DNA from: Hyaloperonospora brassicae
Lineage: Eukaryota; Oomycota; Peronosporomycetes; Peronosporales; Peronosporaceae
Direction of reading: 5' to 3'
Assembly: GCA_947650285.1 (NCBI GenBank)
Contig: CANTFL010001260.1
Location: forward strand, 1 to 64,000
Length of the DNA: 64,000 nucleotides
The notes beneath the pieces were generated by a model. That model was given only the letters and a program-made list of their open reading frames with translations. It was not told where the DNA came from and made no database searches. Positions 54,592 through 63,661 of this stretch are shown in pieces; the stretch's first letter is position 1; each line of letters starts with the position of its first letter. The translations under genes and the position numbers were made by a program.

Positions 54592-55707
54592 TTGCCAACG
54601 CTAGAACCGACACGGTTCTTGCGTGATCTGCGTAGTGGCAAAGTCAAGAAGATCTGCATACTCGTCACAGAGGACGAGTATGTGACCGACATTCGGTCAG
54701 CAACAGTATTTGCTGAGAACGAACGGGTTCTCAGCAGCTCATCGATGGACGAAAGTGTCCTCTATGAGAAGACTCGTATTGAGCGATACGCGTCCCAATC
54801 CTGGGAGTCACTTCAGGCAAATCCTTTGTATAAGGATTTGATCGAATTCAGGGATGTGTTCTCTGAATCCGTACCTTGCGAGTTGCCTAAGGACAAAGGC
54901 ACTCGACACGAGATCGAGCTCAGACCGGTCTCGAAGTACTGTGTCATGAAGCAGTGGCTACTGCCTCGTGAACAAGTGCTAGCGATCGAAAAGTTCTTTG
55001 CCGATCGCTTAGCATCGGGCCGTGTGAGGGAATCGACATCCCCTCACATCTCTCCGACCTTCTGTGTGCGAAAGGCCACAGGAGGGTGGCGGATAGTGCA
55101 CGCATTCAACAAATTGAATGCTGCAACGGTATCGGCTCAGACGCCGATAACGAAGAAGGGCGTAATCATAGATGGTATGTCAAAGAGTACCATCTTTTCG
55201 TCCATGGATCTGATGGACGGATTCAATCAGATCCTTATGCGTGAACGGGATGCTCCGTCCACAGCATTGAGCACCCCTGGCGGTATGCTGTGGGAGTGGC
55301 TAGTGATGCCACGGGGGCTGAGCAATGCCCCTGTAACATTCAACAGATGTGTCTCATATCTGTTGAGACCGGTGCGAGACTTCGCACCGAGTTACTTCGA
55401 CGATGTGTTCGTCCATAGCCGGGCTATGGACGGAAAGTCGGACGTTGAAGTTCACAGAGCTCACGTTCGTCAGGTTCTTCAACTTATGCGCAAGTATAAG
55501 TTGTACGCCAACCTCAAGAAGTGTATATTCGCGGCTAGCGAAATACCACTTCTTGGGTGCATCGTGGATAAACACGGCGTACGCCCTGATCCCGAAAAGA
55601 TCAAGGCGATCACCGACTGGCCAGTGCCAGTCGATGTCAAGGGACTGAGGAAGTTCCTTGGTCTAGCGGCGTACTTGCACAAGTACTCGCGCAGTACGCC
55701 GAGATGA
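54592..55707 (+). CDS. H1 reverse transcriptase (371-aa open frame)
   Basis: An intact frame with a preceding linker (DVFSESVPCELPKDKG), then PREQVLAIEKFFADRLASGR, SPTFCVRKATGGWRIVHAFN, SSMDLMDGFNQILM (first catalytic Asp), VMPRGLSNAPVTFNR, SYFDDVFVHS (catalytic F-D-D), LGCIVDKHGVRPDPEK and LRKFLGLAAYLHKY. It ends just after the RT thumb, where a stop separates it from the next frame, overlapping by 4 bp. The domain set is typical of Ty3/Gypsy. Confidence 0.9.
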   Translation: MPTLEPTRFLRDLRSGKVKKICILVTEDEYVTDIRSATVFAENERVLSSSSMDESVLYEKTRIERYASQSWESLQANPLYKDLIEFRDVFSESVPCELPKDKGTRHEIELRPVSKYCVMKQWLLPREQVLAIEKFFADRLASGRVRESTSPHISPTFCVRKATGGWRIVHAFNKLNAATVSAQTPITKKGVIIDGMSKSTIFSSMDLMDGFNQILMRERDAPSTALSTPGGMLWEWLVMPRGLSNAPVTFNRCVSYLLRPVRDFAPSYFDDVFVHSRAMDGKSDVEVHRAHVRQVLQLMRKYKLYANLKKCIFAASEIPLLGCIVDKHGVRPDPEKIKAITDWPVPVDVKGLRKFLGLAAYLHKYSRSTPR

Positions 55708-56888
55708 CTGTTCATCTTTCTTGCTTGCCCAAGAAAAATGGCAAGTGGTCATGGAACGCTGAGTGCCAGCGTTTCTTTGAGGTTATCAAGCAAAGCTTGA
55801 TGCAATCGCTGATTTTGGCGATTGTAGATCAGGACAGACCATTTCATGTGGTCTGTGACGCCAGCTATTTTGCAATCGGCTGTGCGTTAATGCAGTTCGA
55901 TGCAGATGGCGCGGAGCGCGTCATCTGTTATCAGTCGCGTCAGCTGCAAGCAGCTGAGCGTAATTACCCAGTGCATGACAAGGAACTACTTGCCATGAAA
56001 TATGCACTGGCTAAGTTTCGCGTCTATCTATTGGGAGATAGACCGTTCATCGTCTATACGGACCATGCGTCATTACGCACGGCCGTAAACAGCCCACACC
56101 TCTCGCAAAGGATGGCGAGGTGGATGTCTTTATTCGCGGAGTATAACCTCTCCGTGGAGTATAAACCAGGACGACTCAATGTCGTCGCTGATGCGCTTTC
56201 GCCCCGGCCCGATTTCGAGCCGGACGCACAAATCAACAGTGAGGATAAGCCCACTGTTGCTACACTGTCAGTCAGTGTCCCGTCGTCAAGTTTACTTGAC
56301 GACGTACGAAAGGCATACGCGGAAGATAAGGATCTTCTGCGATTGATGGATCATCTAGTGAATCCATCCATTAAATCCATGAGGGATTTACCAGCTTTGT
56401 ACCGATCCTCATCGGATCGGTACAGTACACGCAACGGATTGCTGTACTATACAGCTGTTGCCGACGACACGCCTCGTTTCGTCGTACCCGCTCATCATGA
56501 TCTGCGTTTACGCATCATTTATGAGTGTCACGATGCCCCAACAAGCGGCCATCGTGGTAGAGAAAAGACTTACCTCACGGTAATTCGTGACTTTTACTGG
56601 CCACGCCAGTATCACTTTGTCCGCAAGTATATACGTGCTTGCAAGTTTTGTCAACGTGTGAAGCCTAGTCCTTCATCCCGTGCGCCATTGCAGCATCTGC
56701 CTGTTCCGACAGAGTGCTGGCAGTCCGTTTCAACGGACTTCGTCTTCGGGTTTCCCGAAGACGCTCACAAGAAAAATGGTATTCTTGTGTTTGTTGACCG
56801 ATTCAGCAAGATGGTGCATCTTGCAGCTGTCCCTGAGTCGATCAATGGACTTCGTCTTCGGTTTTCCCGAAGATGCTCACAAGAATAA
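55704..56888 (+). CDS. H1 RNase H and integrase N-terminus (394-aa open frame)
   Basis: RNase H is canonical: VVCDASYFAIGCALM (Asp), NYPVHDKELLAMKYAL (Glu), IVYTDHASLRTAV (Asp), LNVVADALSPRPD (Asp). It is followed by the integrase zinc finger HHDLRLRIIYECHDA, GHRGREKTYL, ACKFCQRVKPS and the first core segment STDFVFGFPEDAH with the first catalytic Asp. The frame ends early because a 112-bp unit is triplicated from 56735. There is no second RNase H, unlike A1, L2 and L3. Confidence 0.9.
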   Translation: MTVHLSCLPKKNGKWSWNAECQRFFEVIKQSLMQSLILAIVDQDRPFHVVCDASYFAIGCALMQFDADGAERVICYQSRQLQAAERNYPVHDKELLAMKYALAKFRVYLLGDRPFIVYTDHASLRTAVNSPHLSQRMARWMSLFAEYNLSVEYKPGRLNVVADALSPRPDFEPDAQINSEDKPTVATLSVSVPSSSLLDDVRKAYAEDKDLLRLMDHLVNPSIKSMRDLPALYRSSSDRYSTRNGLLYYTAVADDTPRFVVPAHHDLRLRIIYECHDAPTSGHRGREKTYLTVIRDFYWPRQYHFVRKYIRACKFCQRVKPSPSSRAPLQHLPVPTECWQSVSTDFVFGFPEDAHKKNGILVFVDRFSKMVHLAAVPESINGLRLRFSRRCSQE

Positions 56889-57070
56889 TGGTATTCTTGT
56901 GTTTGTTGACCGATTCAGCAAGATGGTGCATCTTTCTGCTGTCCCTGAGTCGATCAATGGACTTCGTCTTCGGTTTTCCCGAAGATTCTCACAAGAATAA
57001 TGGTATTCTTGTGTTTGTTGACCGATTCAGCAAGATGGTGCATCTTGCTGCTGTCCCTGAGTCGATCAAG
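56735..57070 (+). repeat. 112-bp tandem triplication in integrase
   Basis: Three near-identical units start at 56735, 56847 and 56959, each ggacttcgtcttcgg onward. The unit is not a multiple of three, so each copy shifts frame and repeats the segment around FVFGFPEDAHKNNGILVFVD. Unit ends share tcaa-gga microhomology and fall beside strong hairpins. Confidence 0.95.
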
Positions 57071-57427
57071 GCTCAAGGTTGTGCTTATGTCTTTCTAGAC
57101 ACGGTCTTTAGACTCCACGGGTTACCCCGTGAACTCGTATCCGACCGTAACCCTCGGTTCACGGCGGCATTTTGGCAAACCGTGTTCCGCACATTGGGAA
57201 CACGATTGAAGATGTCTACTTCTGACCATCCCGAAACAGATGGTCAGACGGAAAGTGCGAACCGTGTCCTCGAAGAGATCCTTCGAGGATATGTCCACTC
57301 GTTTCCGAGTTGGAGCGAATTCCTACCCATGGTGGAATTCGCCATCAATAATTCGGTGCATGCTTCCACACAGCACACACCGTTTTACGTGAATGGTCTA
57401 CGCCATTCCCGCCGTTCTAGAGTGTGA
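56873..57427 (+). pseudogene. H1 integrase core, distal part
   Basis: Contains the rest of the core after the triplication: LVSDRNPRFTAAFWQT (second Asp), STSDHPETDGQTESANRVLE (Glu), then MVEFAINNSVHASTQHTPFY. The catalytic triad is complete, but it is separated from the N-terminal part by the frame-shifting repeats. A shift follows near 57420. Confidence 0.85.
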
Positions 57428-57430
57428 CTC

Positions 57431-57721
57431 TTGGATAAGGGGGGAGGGACTCGCTCGAGCAAAAACCGTTTTGGCTCTTGCTCATCACGTGTCGACGCTA
57501 ACGTCGTCACGTATGATGCCGATGTAGATCAGGTCGACATCGATGAAGAAGATCACCTCAATAATAGCGGCGACGATATTATTGACTCGGATGATGATGA
57601 CGATGCTGGTATATTCGGCATCGTCAACGATTATGCCAGCGAGGAAGAAGACAGCATCGCTGAAGAAGAGAGCAACCTCTTAGCAGTGCGCATGAATCGC
57701 ACTGAAAGACAAAACAAATAG
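57431..57721 (+). pseudogene. acidic insert after the integrase core of H1
   Basis: A 97-codon frame with Asp/Glu-rich sequence (VDQVDIDEEDHLNNSGDDII, DSDDDDDAGIFGIVNDY, SEEEDSIAEEES). It lies between core and tail. It is read in a different frame from its neighbours and ends at a stop. Confidence 0.55.
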
Positions 57722-57724
57722 TCA

Positions 57725-58126
57725 TCAGAGAACTTCCTGCTGACTCGAGAAGCGATAGTTCGTTTCGTTCAGGACTCCATCGCAAACGCGGTGGACCTTC
57801 AGAAACGGAACGCAGACAAGAATGGACGAGCAAATGTTCTTTCATTTAAAGTTAACGACCTAGTACTACTGTCTACGGTAAACATACCTGGACACGCAGT
57901 CACTAGTGTCGGCAGTAGTAAACTACTGCCGAAGTACATTGGGCCATTTCGAGTGTTGCATCGCAAGGGCAATGCATACACGATCGAATTGCCACGTAAT
58001 ATGCGCATGCATCCTACGTTTTACGTGTGGAGGCTCAGGTCGTACTGTCAGTACGAGCCTTCTTCTTCCGATGAAGATAGCCCCACGTTCAAGAACATCC
58101 ATCAAGTTCTTGCGTTCGCGCTCTAG
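57725..58126 (+). pseudogene. H1 integrase C-terminal (GPY/F) module
   Basis: From VDLQKRNADKNGRANVLSFK through VNDLVLLSTVNIPGHA and LLPKYIGPFRVLHRKGNAY to YTIELPRNMRMHPTFYVWRL, the standard tail with the G-P-F motif. It ends at a stop after KNIHQVLAFAL. Confidence 0.85.
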
Positions 58127-59640
58127 ACGATCCGTCTGGTCGCGCAGATATGATACCTCGGAACTTAACCGAGATATCTCCCCGCGAGCTGTCGCCAGCT
58201 CTCCGAATAGGGAGTGGACATCCCGCTCGACCTGAAGCTGCGCTGTGGCATAATCGGCGCGATCCCTCGCCCGATCAGCCTCGTGATCCTTGCGGTTCTT
58301 CCGCACGGTATCAGTCAAAGCGCAGCGCCGGTCGCGCTCGTGCTTCAAGTCATCGCACAATTCATCGGTTGCGCGATACATCTCGTAAGGGTCGAGATGT
58401 TGAGCCGAATCAGCTGGAGGAGGTCTTTCCTCCTCCACCACATCCTTTGGTGGATGCTCACGGTTATCAACGCTTCCTAGTGGAGCGTATCTTGAATCAC
58501 CGTGACGGTTCAGGATCAAGGACGAGCTACCTCGTCCAGTGGCGGGGGTATCCACCCTCTTGGAACAGCTGGGAGCCCCGCTCTCAGCTGTTGATGGAAG
58601 TTGAAGGTCTCGTCCGCCAGTATGACGAGACCCATCCGATGATTCATCGGGCCCATCGGTAAACACGCGCTTTTGGCGCTTGTAGACGGATTGCAAGTTT
58701 GCAATCGCGTCACGCATCTCCTCCGAGATGTGTGCCCTTCCCCAGGGCGAACTTAGGGAATACACGTCCCTATGTGCACGCTACGAGTTGTCAACACAAC
58801 TCGCACAAGTGTCTCCCCATGTGAGGCAAGGAATGCCTGCCTCACTCGACAAACAGTGCAACCGGTACCTGGCACCGGTTGGCGTTCGCTTTTCGAACCT
58901 GAGGCGTGTCGCCTCAAGTTTCTTGAGCTACCTTTCTCGTCCAAAATTCCTTACGTTTTGGACGAACGCGTTCCACGCAGCCAAAAGCGAGGCTTTGTCA
59001 CGCTTTTGGTTGCTGTTGTACCATCGATGTCTATGGAAGACATCGAGATAAAAGTCTTCCTCAGCGCAAAAGTTGCTCGCGCTGGGACTCAAGCCGTGTA
59101 GCTCAGTCGCATCGAATAAGGGTATTCGATGGTGTTGACTTGTTTCGTGAGACAAGCTATTGATGAGCCGTTCGGGCAAACGCCACGGCTTCAGCTCATC
59201 ACGCTTCACGATGGTACCTTTGTTGGTACTACGGATCCCAGATTGACGACGGCTCACGCCATCGTCATCACGCTCGTGCGAAGACGCACAGCCGGCGGTG
59301 GTAAGGAATAATATTCCTCACCACCCTGATCATCGTCATCACTGCCGAACAGACTGTGATGCAACTCACGAGTCCGTTCGTTCGGCAGTGGCCTTGGCGA
59401 ATACTGAGGCGTCGCCGGTGAGCGAGAGGCCTCTGGAGCATTGCCCGAGTCAGACACGTCTGACTCGCCAGAATAGATGACTTCAACGTCAGGGTCATCA
59501 TGCGCACGCGGTGAGGTGCCGCGTGCACCTGCAGCACCTGTTGCTGCAGGCGAAGAAGGAGCAGCAGACGACGAATCGTCTGCCACAGAGGCTGGCACAG
59601 CACCGGGCTGTGTAGGTCTTGAGTCACCTCGCATAGACAT
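57923..59640 (-). pseudogene. antisense reading region at the 3' end of H1
   Basis: Opposite to pol, three minus-strand frames succeed each other. 59254-59640 starts MSMRGDSRPTQPGAVPAS, is Ser/Ala/Pro-rich and then acidic (SLFGSDDDDQGGEEYYSL). 58928-59257 has SPSASNFCAEEDFYLDVFHR and ASLLAAWNAFVQNVRNFG. 57923-58765 contains a strong coiled coil at about 58090-58380 (ELATARGEISRLSSEV, YLRDQTDRLERERKNLMDVL). The sense strand has no convincing product at 58130-58430. Because this element is full of palindromes, some antisense openness may be incidental, but the coiled-coil part looks genuinely coding. Confidence 0.4.
58440..58662 (+). pseudogene. H1 chromodomain
   Basis: QRFLVERILNHRDGSGSR, TSYLVQWRGYPPSWNSWEP, VEGLVRQYDETHP: a clear chromodomain with the V-E-R-I-L opening and W-R-G-Y / W-N-S-W-E core. 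It is in an open frame reaching back to 58150 and is not joined to the integrase tail frame. Confidence 0.9.
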
Positions 59641-59770
59641 GTTAACTATGCGAGGTCAAGCGGAAAGTGAATGGAACGGACGCAACAAGTGCTCCCTGTC
59701 CCAGTGGTGTCCAACGGGTGGCCGCCATATTTTCGATAGTCACACGGTGACTATCAGTTGAGGGGGGTGA
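59641..59770 (+). other. H1 3' leader to LTR, polypurine tract
   Basis: A short spacer ending in aggggggtga (59761-59770) directly before the 3' LTR. It includes atagtcac/gtgactat at about 59736-59755. Confidence 0.7.
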
Positions 59771-60161
59771 TGAAACGGGGCAACCGTTACATGGAATTGT
59801 CACTTTAAGGAAAGTGACAATAAAGAATATTACGTTGAATATTCTATAACAATATCACCACTTGGTGATATTGAAGGGTCGACCAAAGAGTCTGTTCATT
59901 GGTTGATGTCTTGATGATATCAACCCACCAATCGCCGCAAGACGCGCGCAATGAGTGGTGACGAGACGTCACCATACACTCAGTTATATTAGCATAAATA
60001 AGTTAAGTCAAACAGAGAGACAGTAGTTAAAAGACTTAATTATATTAATATAACAGGTTTTACTTTTTCCTTACCCTACGCTTCCTCGTTCGCCTCGTGT
60101 ACGTCTGTCGGGGCACCCGAAACCCTTGCGTTAAGTTCACGCAAGGGTCTGCCCCGTTACA
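59771..60161 (+). repeat. H1 3' LTR
   Basis: 391 bp. Successive inverted repeats: the terminal hairpin, tgtcacttt/aaagtgaca, aatatcacca/tggtgatatt, tgatgtc/gatatcaa, ggtgacg/cgtcacc and cccttgcgt/acgcaaggg. Confidence 0.9.
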
Positions 60162-60757
60162 TATGTTGACTAATTGTGCAGCGGCGCCGAATAGATTTCC
60201 TCTTGATGTAATATTTGTTCAAAATGGGCTCGCAAGGAATATATTGAATCGAAATGACCAAATAAGATAATGTGTTTACATTGACACGAATCGCACGAAT
60301 GGTATATTACAGGCTCGCTTCGTTACGGCGTACGTCGAAATCGCCCATCGCCATATGCTGGTTACTTGTGGCGTCCCTATCTCCTCGTCTCGCATGCCAC
60401 GACACCTTACTGACTCGACATGACGACCGTAACGATCGCCTCAACTGTCCAATTGTCACTTTTTAGCTTATCAGGTGAGGCCGGAACTTACCTGCAACAG
60501 TTCTGGCACTTACACCTCGGCACATTCATGGCCTGTCAGCAAACACTTTCTTTTAGCATATTAGGCGCCAGGCGTTCGAAGCAAGCACCCGTAGCTTCTC
60601 ATCGCCATTGTGTTCGGGGTTGTGGAGCTCGGTCGTGATGGTCGTGGTGGGAAGCCTGAGGTATGATAGGTAATAAAGCGCGTTATAATAAAGTAAATGG
60701 ACTGATTTTAGCTATTTTATCGTTTAGCTCTGCTCGATGACTGTCCTACATCATGGC
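60162..60757. other. spacer between H1 and the WBP11-like gene
   Basis: It starts with tatg, the possible target duplicate. No gene could be supported. The right part (60660-60757) is AT-rich and would be the 3' untranslated and terminator region of the minus-strand gene. Confidence 0.4.
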
Positions 60758-62258
60758 TTAGAGCAGCTCCTTCATGTCCTCGATAAAGCTATCATACTCT
60801 TTTGACATGGAGACGTTTGCGGTGGCCGTGGTCGTCGTCGTACGTCTTGGTAGTGAAGGCGCGATGCCCGTTTTCGACAAAGCTGGCTGAAGCACGGAAG
60901 TGCAAGGTGCAGGTACGGTACGACATCGAGCAGAGATGGACGGAGCTCTGCCAACGATCGCAGTGCTGCTTGGAGTGACTGGCGGTACCTGCCGATGCAC
61001 CCGAAGAGCCACTGGAACCAGCGAGCAGACTTGGGCGCGTCTCTCAGCTGCATCTTCGTCCACCACTCGCTCGTCTCTCGTGTCGTGCTCGTCTGTCGCT
61101 GGATATAGAGCCATAACTTTGTCTTCGTCAGCTGCTTCCTGCTGATCGTCATCGACAGCTGCAGCTGCTTCCTGCTGATCGTCATCGACAGCTGCAGTTG
61201 ACGCTGAAGGTACCAAGGATGACAACATCTCTTGACCTGGCTGTCGCAGCAACATTGCAGGAGGCATCGATATCGTTGCTGTAGACTGCGTGAGTGCAGG
61301 TGGCGGAGGAGGCGGCCGAACTGGAATCGCCCCACTCGGTAGTGGCGGTCGACAGGGCACCTGAATCGTCCCTGGCGGTGGGGGATCAAGCGGCAGCGGC
61401 GGCCGCTTCCCAGGCCGTATCGCCGAAGCGCGCGGGTGTTGCATCTTAGCTGGTGGCGGTCGTTGAAAGCGTCTCTCGATCTTTGGTACCGGTGGTCCGT
61501 CGAGGAATTTCCGCTGCTGCGGACGTTCTGGGTGCCGGTCCTGTCCATATCGCCCGTGACCATTGTTTCCAGATAAAGCCATTGGACAGACAGGTTGCGG
61601 CGCATGGCGGTACATTTGCGGCTTTCCTGGTGGCGGCGCTCCGAACGGATTCAGTGTCGGGTGGTAGTAAATCGAATTCTGCAGCATCGTCAGCATTGTC
61701 CGCGTTAGAATCATTCATTGCCCTTCATCGACTTGCGCTTCTCACCTCTGGGTTCTCAAACTTTTCCCTGTTCCTCTGCATCAACTCCGTCATACTCTGG
61801 GCAGCAGTAGCAGTCAGCGCTCATGTGTCTCTTCCCCAAACCTCCTCGCAATAATTCGCCACCCACCATTGCCGGTCGAATTGACGCGCCTGTCAACTTC
61901 TCCCTGTGCTCGTTTTTCTCTTCTTCCATCTACAAGCAACAAGAACAACCCACTAACATCAACGACTGACTGCTACACGCACTACATGTATCCATATCTT
62001 TACCTCTTTCTGCCTCTTTGCGACCGCTCGTAGCGTGTCCTCCAGCTCCTGCTTGCGCTTGCGACTAGGACCGTCCGTCGAGGTATTGACAGCCATTTGG
62101 CGCTCCAGTAGCTTGAGCTGCTCCTTGAGCGCCACTGAGTCCATAGACTTCAGCTTCTCCTTCTTCTCCTTCTGCCGCTCTGCTCGGTGTTTCTTCACCT
62201 CCTTCTTCTTCTGCTCGCGGCGATACGTCTCCATCGGGTTCAACGTCGACTTTGCCAT
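60758..62258 (-). CDS. WBP11: WBP11-like splicing factor, three exons
   Basis: Minus-strand model: exon 1 62258-62004 (85 codons), exon 2 61796-61746 (17 codons), exon 3 61678-60758, about 408 aa in all. Donors are gag|GTAAAG and gag|GTGAGA, acceptors are ctgcccAG| and gctgcAG|, and every junction is phase 0. Exon 1 is the charged Wbp11-type N-terminus (STLNPMETYRREQKKKEVKK, then KRKQELEDTLRAVAKRQKE). Exon 2 reads SMTELMQRNREKFENPE. Exon 3 opens NSIYYHPTLNPFGAPPPGKP, is proline-rich, and then has LVPVALRVHRQ, like the conserved V-P-T-A-L-R-V-R-R of WBP11. It ends YDSFIEDMKELL, like the family's acidic C-terminus. WBP11 binds WW-domain proteins and works in nuclear pre-mRNA splicing. An alternative acceptor near 61930 opens another frame but does not join exon 3. 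Confidence 0.65.
61133..61198 (-). repeat. 33-bp tandem duplication in WBP11-like exon 3
   Basis: Two adjacent units differing by one base (gcttcctgctgatcgtcatc, then gacagctgca) encode AAVDDDQQEAA twice. The length is a multiple of three, so the frame is kept. Confidence 0.85.
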
Positions 62259-62292
62259 CTTTGCTCAGCTGCGGCGAGACCGAAGGAACGCT

Positions 62293-62319
62293 AAAAAAGA
62301 CACGGACCAATGAAAACAG
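62293..62319 (-). promoter_or_regulatory. possible initiator-like core promoter of the WBP11-like gene
   Basis: Minus strand, about 35-60 bp upstream of the ATG: ttttcattggtccgtgtc followed by a T run. This loosely resembles the oomycete initiator (T-C-A-T-T pyrimidine context). The match is weak. Confidence 0.25.
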
Positions 62320-63660
62320 CGTGTGGCAACGACCGCCGAGACGATCGAGTGTGTAGCCATGTGGATACACCCAAAACAATTTGTAAACAACTATGTAGCC
62401 ATGTCGATGCAAGCGGTGTATGCGTTAGTCAAGTGCGACCAAGTGCATCGTCCGTCGAGGTACACAGTGCAGTAACATCATTGTCTCCATTGTAGTTGAC
62501 AGACAGGCGTTGACGTGGACGAACACGAATGGAGACTTGCAGTACAATTGGCAACGACTCACGTAGTGTCAGAAGCCAAGCGCAGAGGCGTAAACTTGCA
62601 CTCGCACATTCATCGACACATAACCGATTGTTTACAATGGCAGCACTACCGTCTGTATTCCACATACTGCTCGCATGGATCTTTCGGCAGCAGGTAGGAA
62701 GTACTGCACCCACTGCGTCAAAGGCCCTGTGAAGCCTTTGGTAGTGCCAGCTCTCATATTGGCCGGACTTCATCTCTTTGACGCAGGACTAATGCATGGA
62801 CCGCAACTTCCGCAGCTACAGCTTCCACGCCACGGAGTGGGCCATTTGGTATAGCACGTTCTTGACCGACAAGATCAGTTAGCTATACTGTTCTGCTTTA
62901 GCCCGAGTTGCACAAGAGACACTGTACACTCAGTTACAATTGAAGCCATGGCGTCTTACTGGCCCGGGATGAAGACTCACCGTCTCATCGCAAGCCACGC
63001 AGTCACGAGCCGAGGTCAGGTCAGGTCTCGGTACGCACTTGCTATCCGCAAAAGCATGTACGAGCTAGCAGTAGTTCTAGGTCATTTGCTTAGTATGTGG
63101 CTTATAGACAGTGGTGAAGGCAATCGAGCAGCCATTGTCGAATCGACGAAGAGTTCTGACGGCAGCGTTGAGTCCGGCTGTTGTCGGCAAAAGCACAGAA
63201 AAGGAGAGCTCTGACCAATATCGTCTTTCTGCATCATCAGCACAGTGTCAATGTCGTGTGACTAGATCGACGCACACGAGACGCTCAGCACACACCGACT
63301 CTCTCCCTCTCGACTAATGGCGTGTCTTTATGCGCACTGATCCCTATTCGGTTTCGCGACTCGGACGAGCTCCTTCTAGCCGACACCGACGTTCTAATAT
63401 CGGAGAAAGGAGCGATCGCGCAGCGACGTGAACTGCATGCGCTCGCGTCTCGAGAGTCGACATTTGCCGGCAGTTCACGCCGCTGCATGCCCCCCCCCCA
63501 ATGGACTTCATCGTCAATTGACATCCATCAGCTTATCGGTAGTCAGATTGAGAGCAGCAGCAGATTTGCATGCAGGCTACGATGACCAATCGAACGAATG
63601 CAATGACGGCCGGCAGCGTTCGCGGGGTCACAAGTTGGTGTTGCTCACGATGCTTCTTGC
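62320..63660. other. unresolved host sequence right of the WBP11-like gene
   Basis: Several short overlapping frames occur on both strands (for example 62948-63214 plus, 63285-63524 minus and 63322-63585 plus), none recognisable. A 59-codon plus-strand frame from about 62672 begins MDLSAAGRKYCTHCVKGP and has a hydrophobic segment PLVVPALILAGLHLF. It could be a small membrane protein or part of a spliced gene, but I cannot support it further. A C8 tract lies near 63491. Confidence 0.25.
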
Positions 63661-63661
63661 C

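Larger units (their letters stand above)
42672..60161 (+). mobile_element. Ty3/Gypsy chromodomain element H1 (family H), split by L1
   Basis: The 5' LTR is in two parts (42672-42953 and 52246-52355, together 392 bp) and the 3' LTR is 59771-60161. A primer-binding site, gag, zinc knuckle, protease, RT, RNase H, integrase, chromodomain and polypurine tract (aggggggtga, 59761-59770) are all present. Roughly fifteen differences separate the LTRs. Possible target duplication TATG, with one extra A on the left. Coding is interrupted by shifts and by a triplication in integrase, so the copy is not autonomous now. Confidence 0.85.

Noticed and set aside
58150..58440. Sense extension of the H1 chromodomain frame as a new domain
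   Set aside because: Low-complexity Arg/Ser/Pro sequence. The opposite strand gives a better-formed coiled coil.
61797..61936. Larger exon 2 of the WBP11-like gene starting after ttgtag near 61930 (MEEEKNEHREKLTG...)
   Set aside because: That frame hits a stop before the donor at 61745 and does not join exon 3. The acceptor at 61797 gives a phase-0 junction and a coherent protein.
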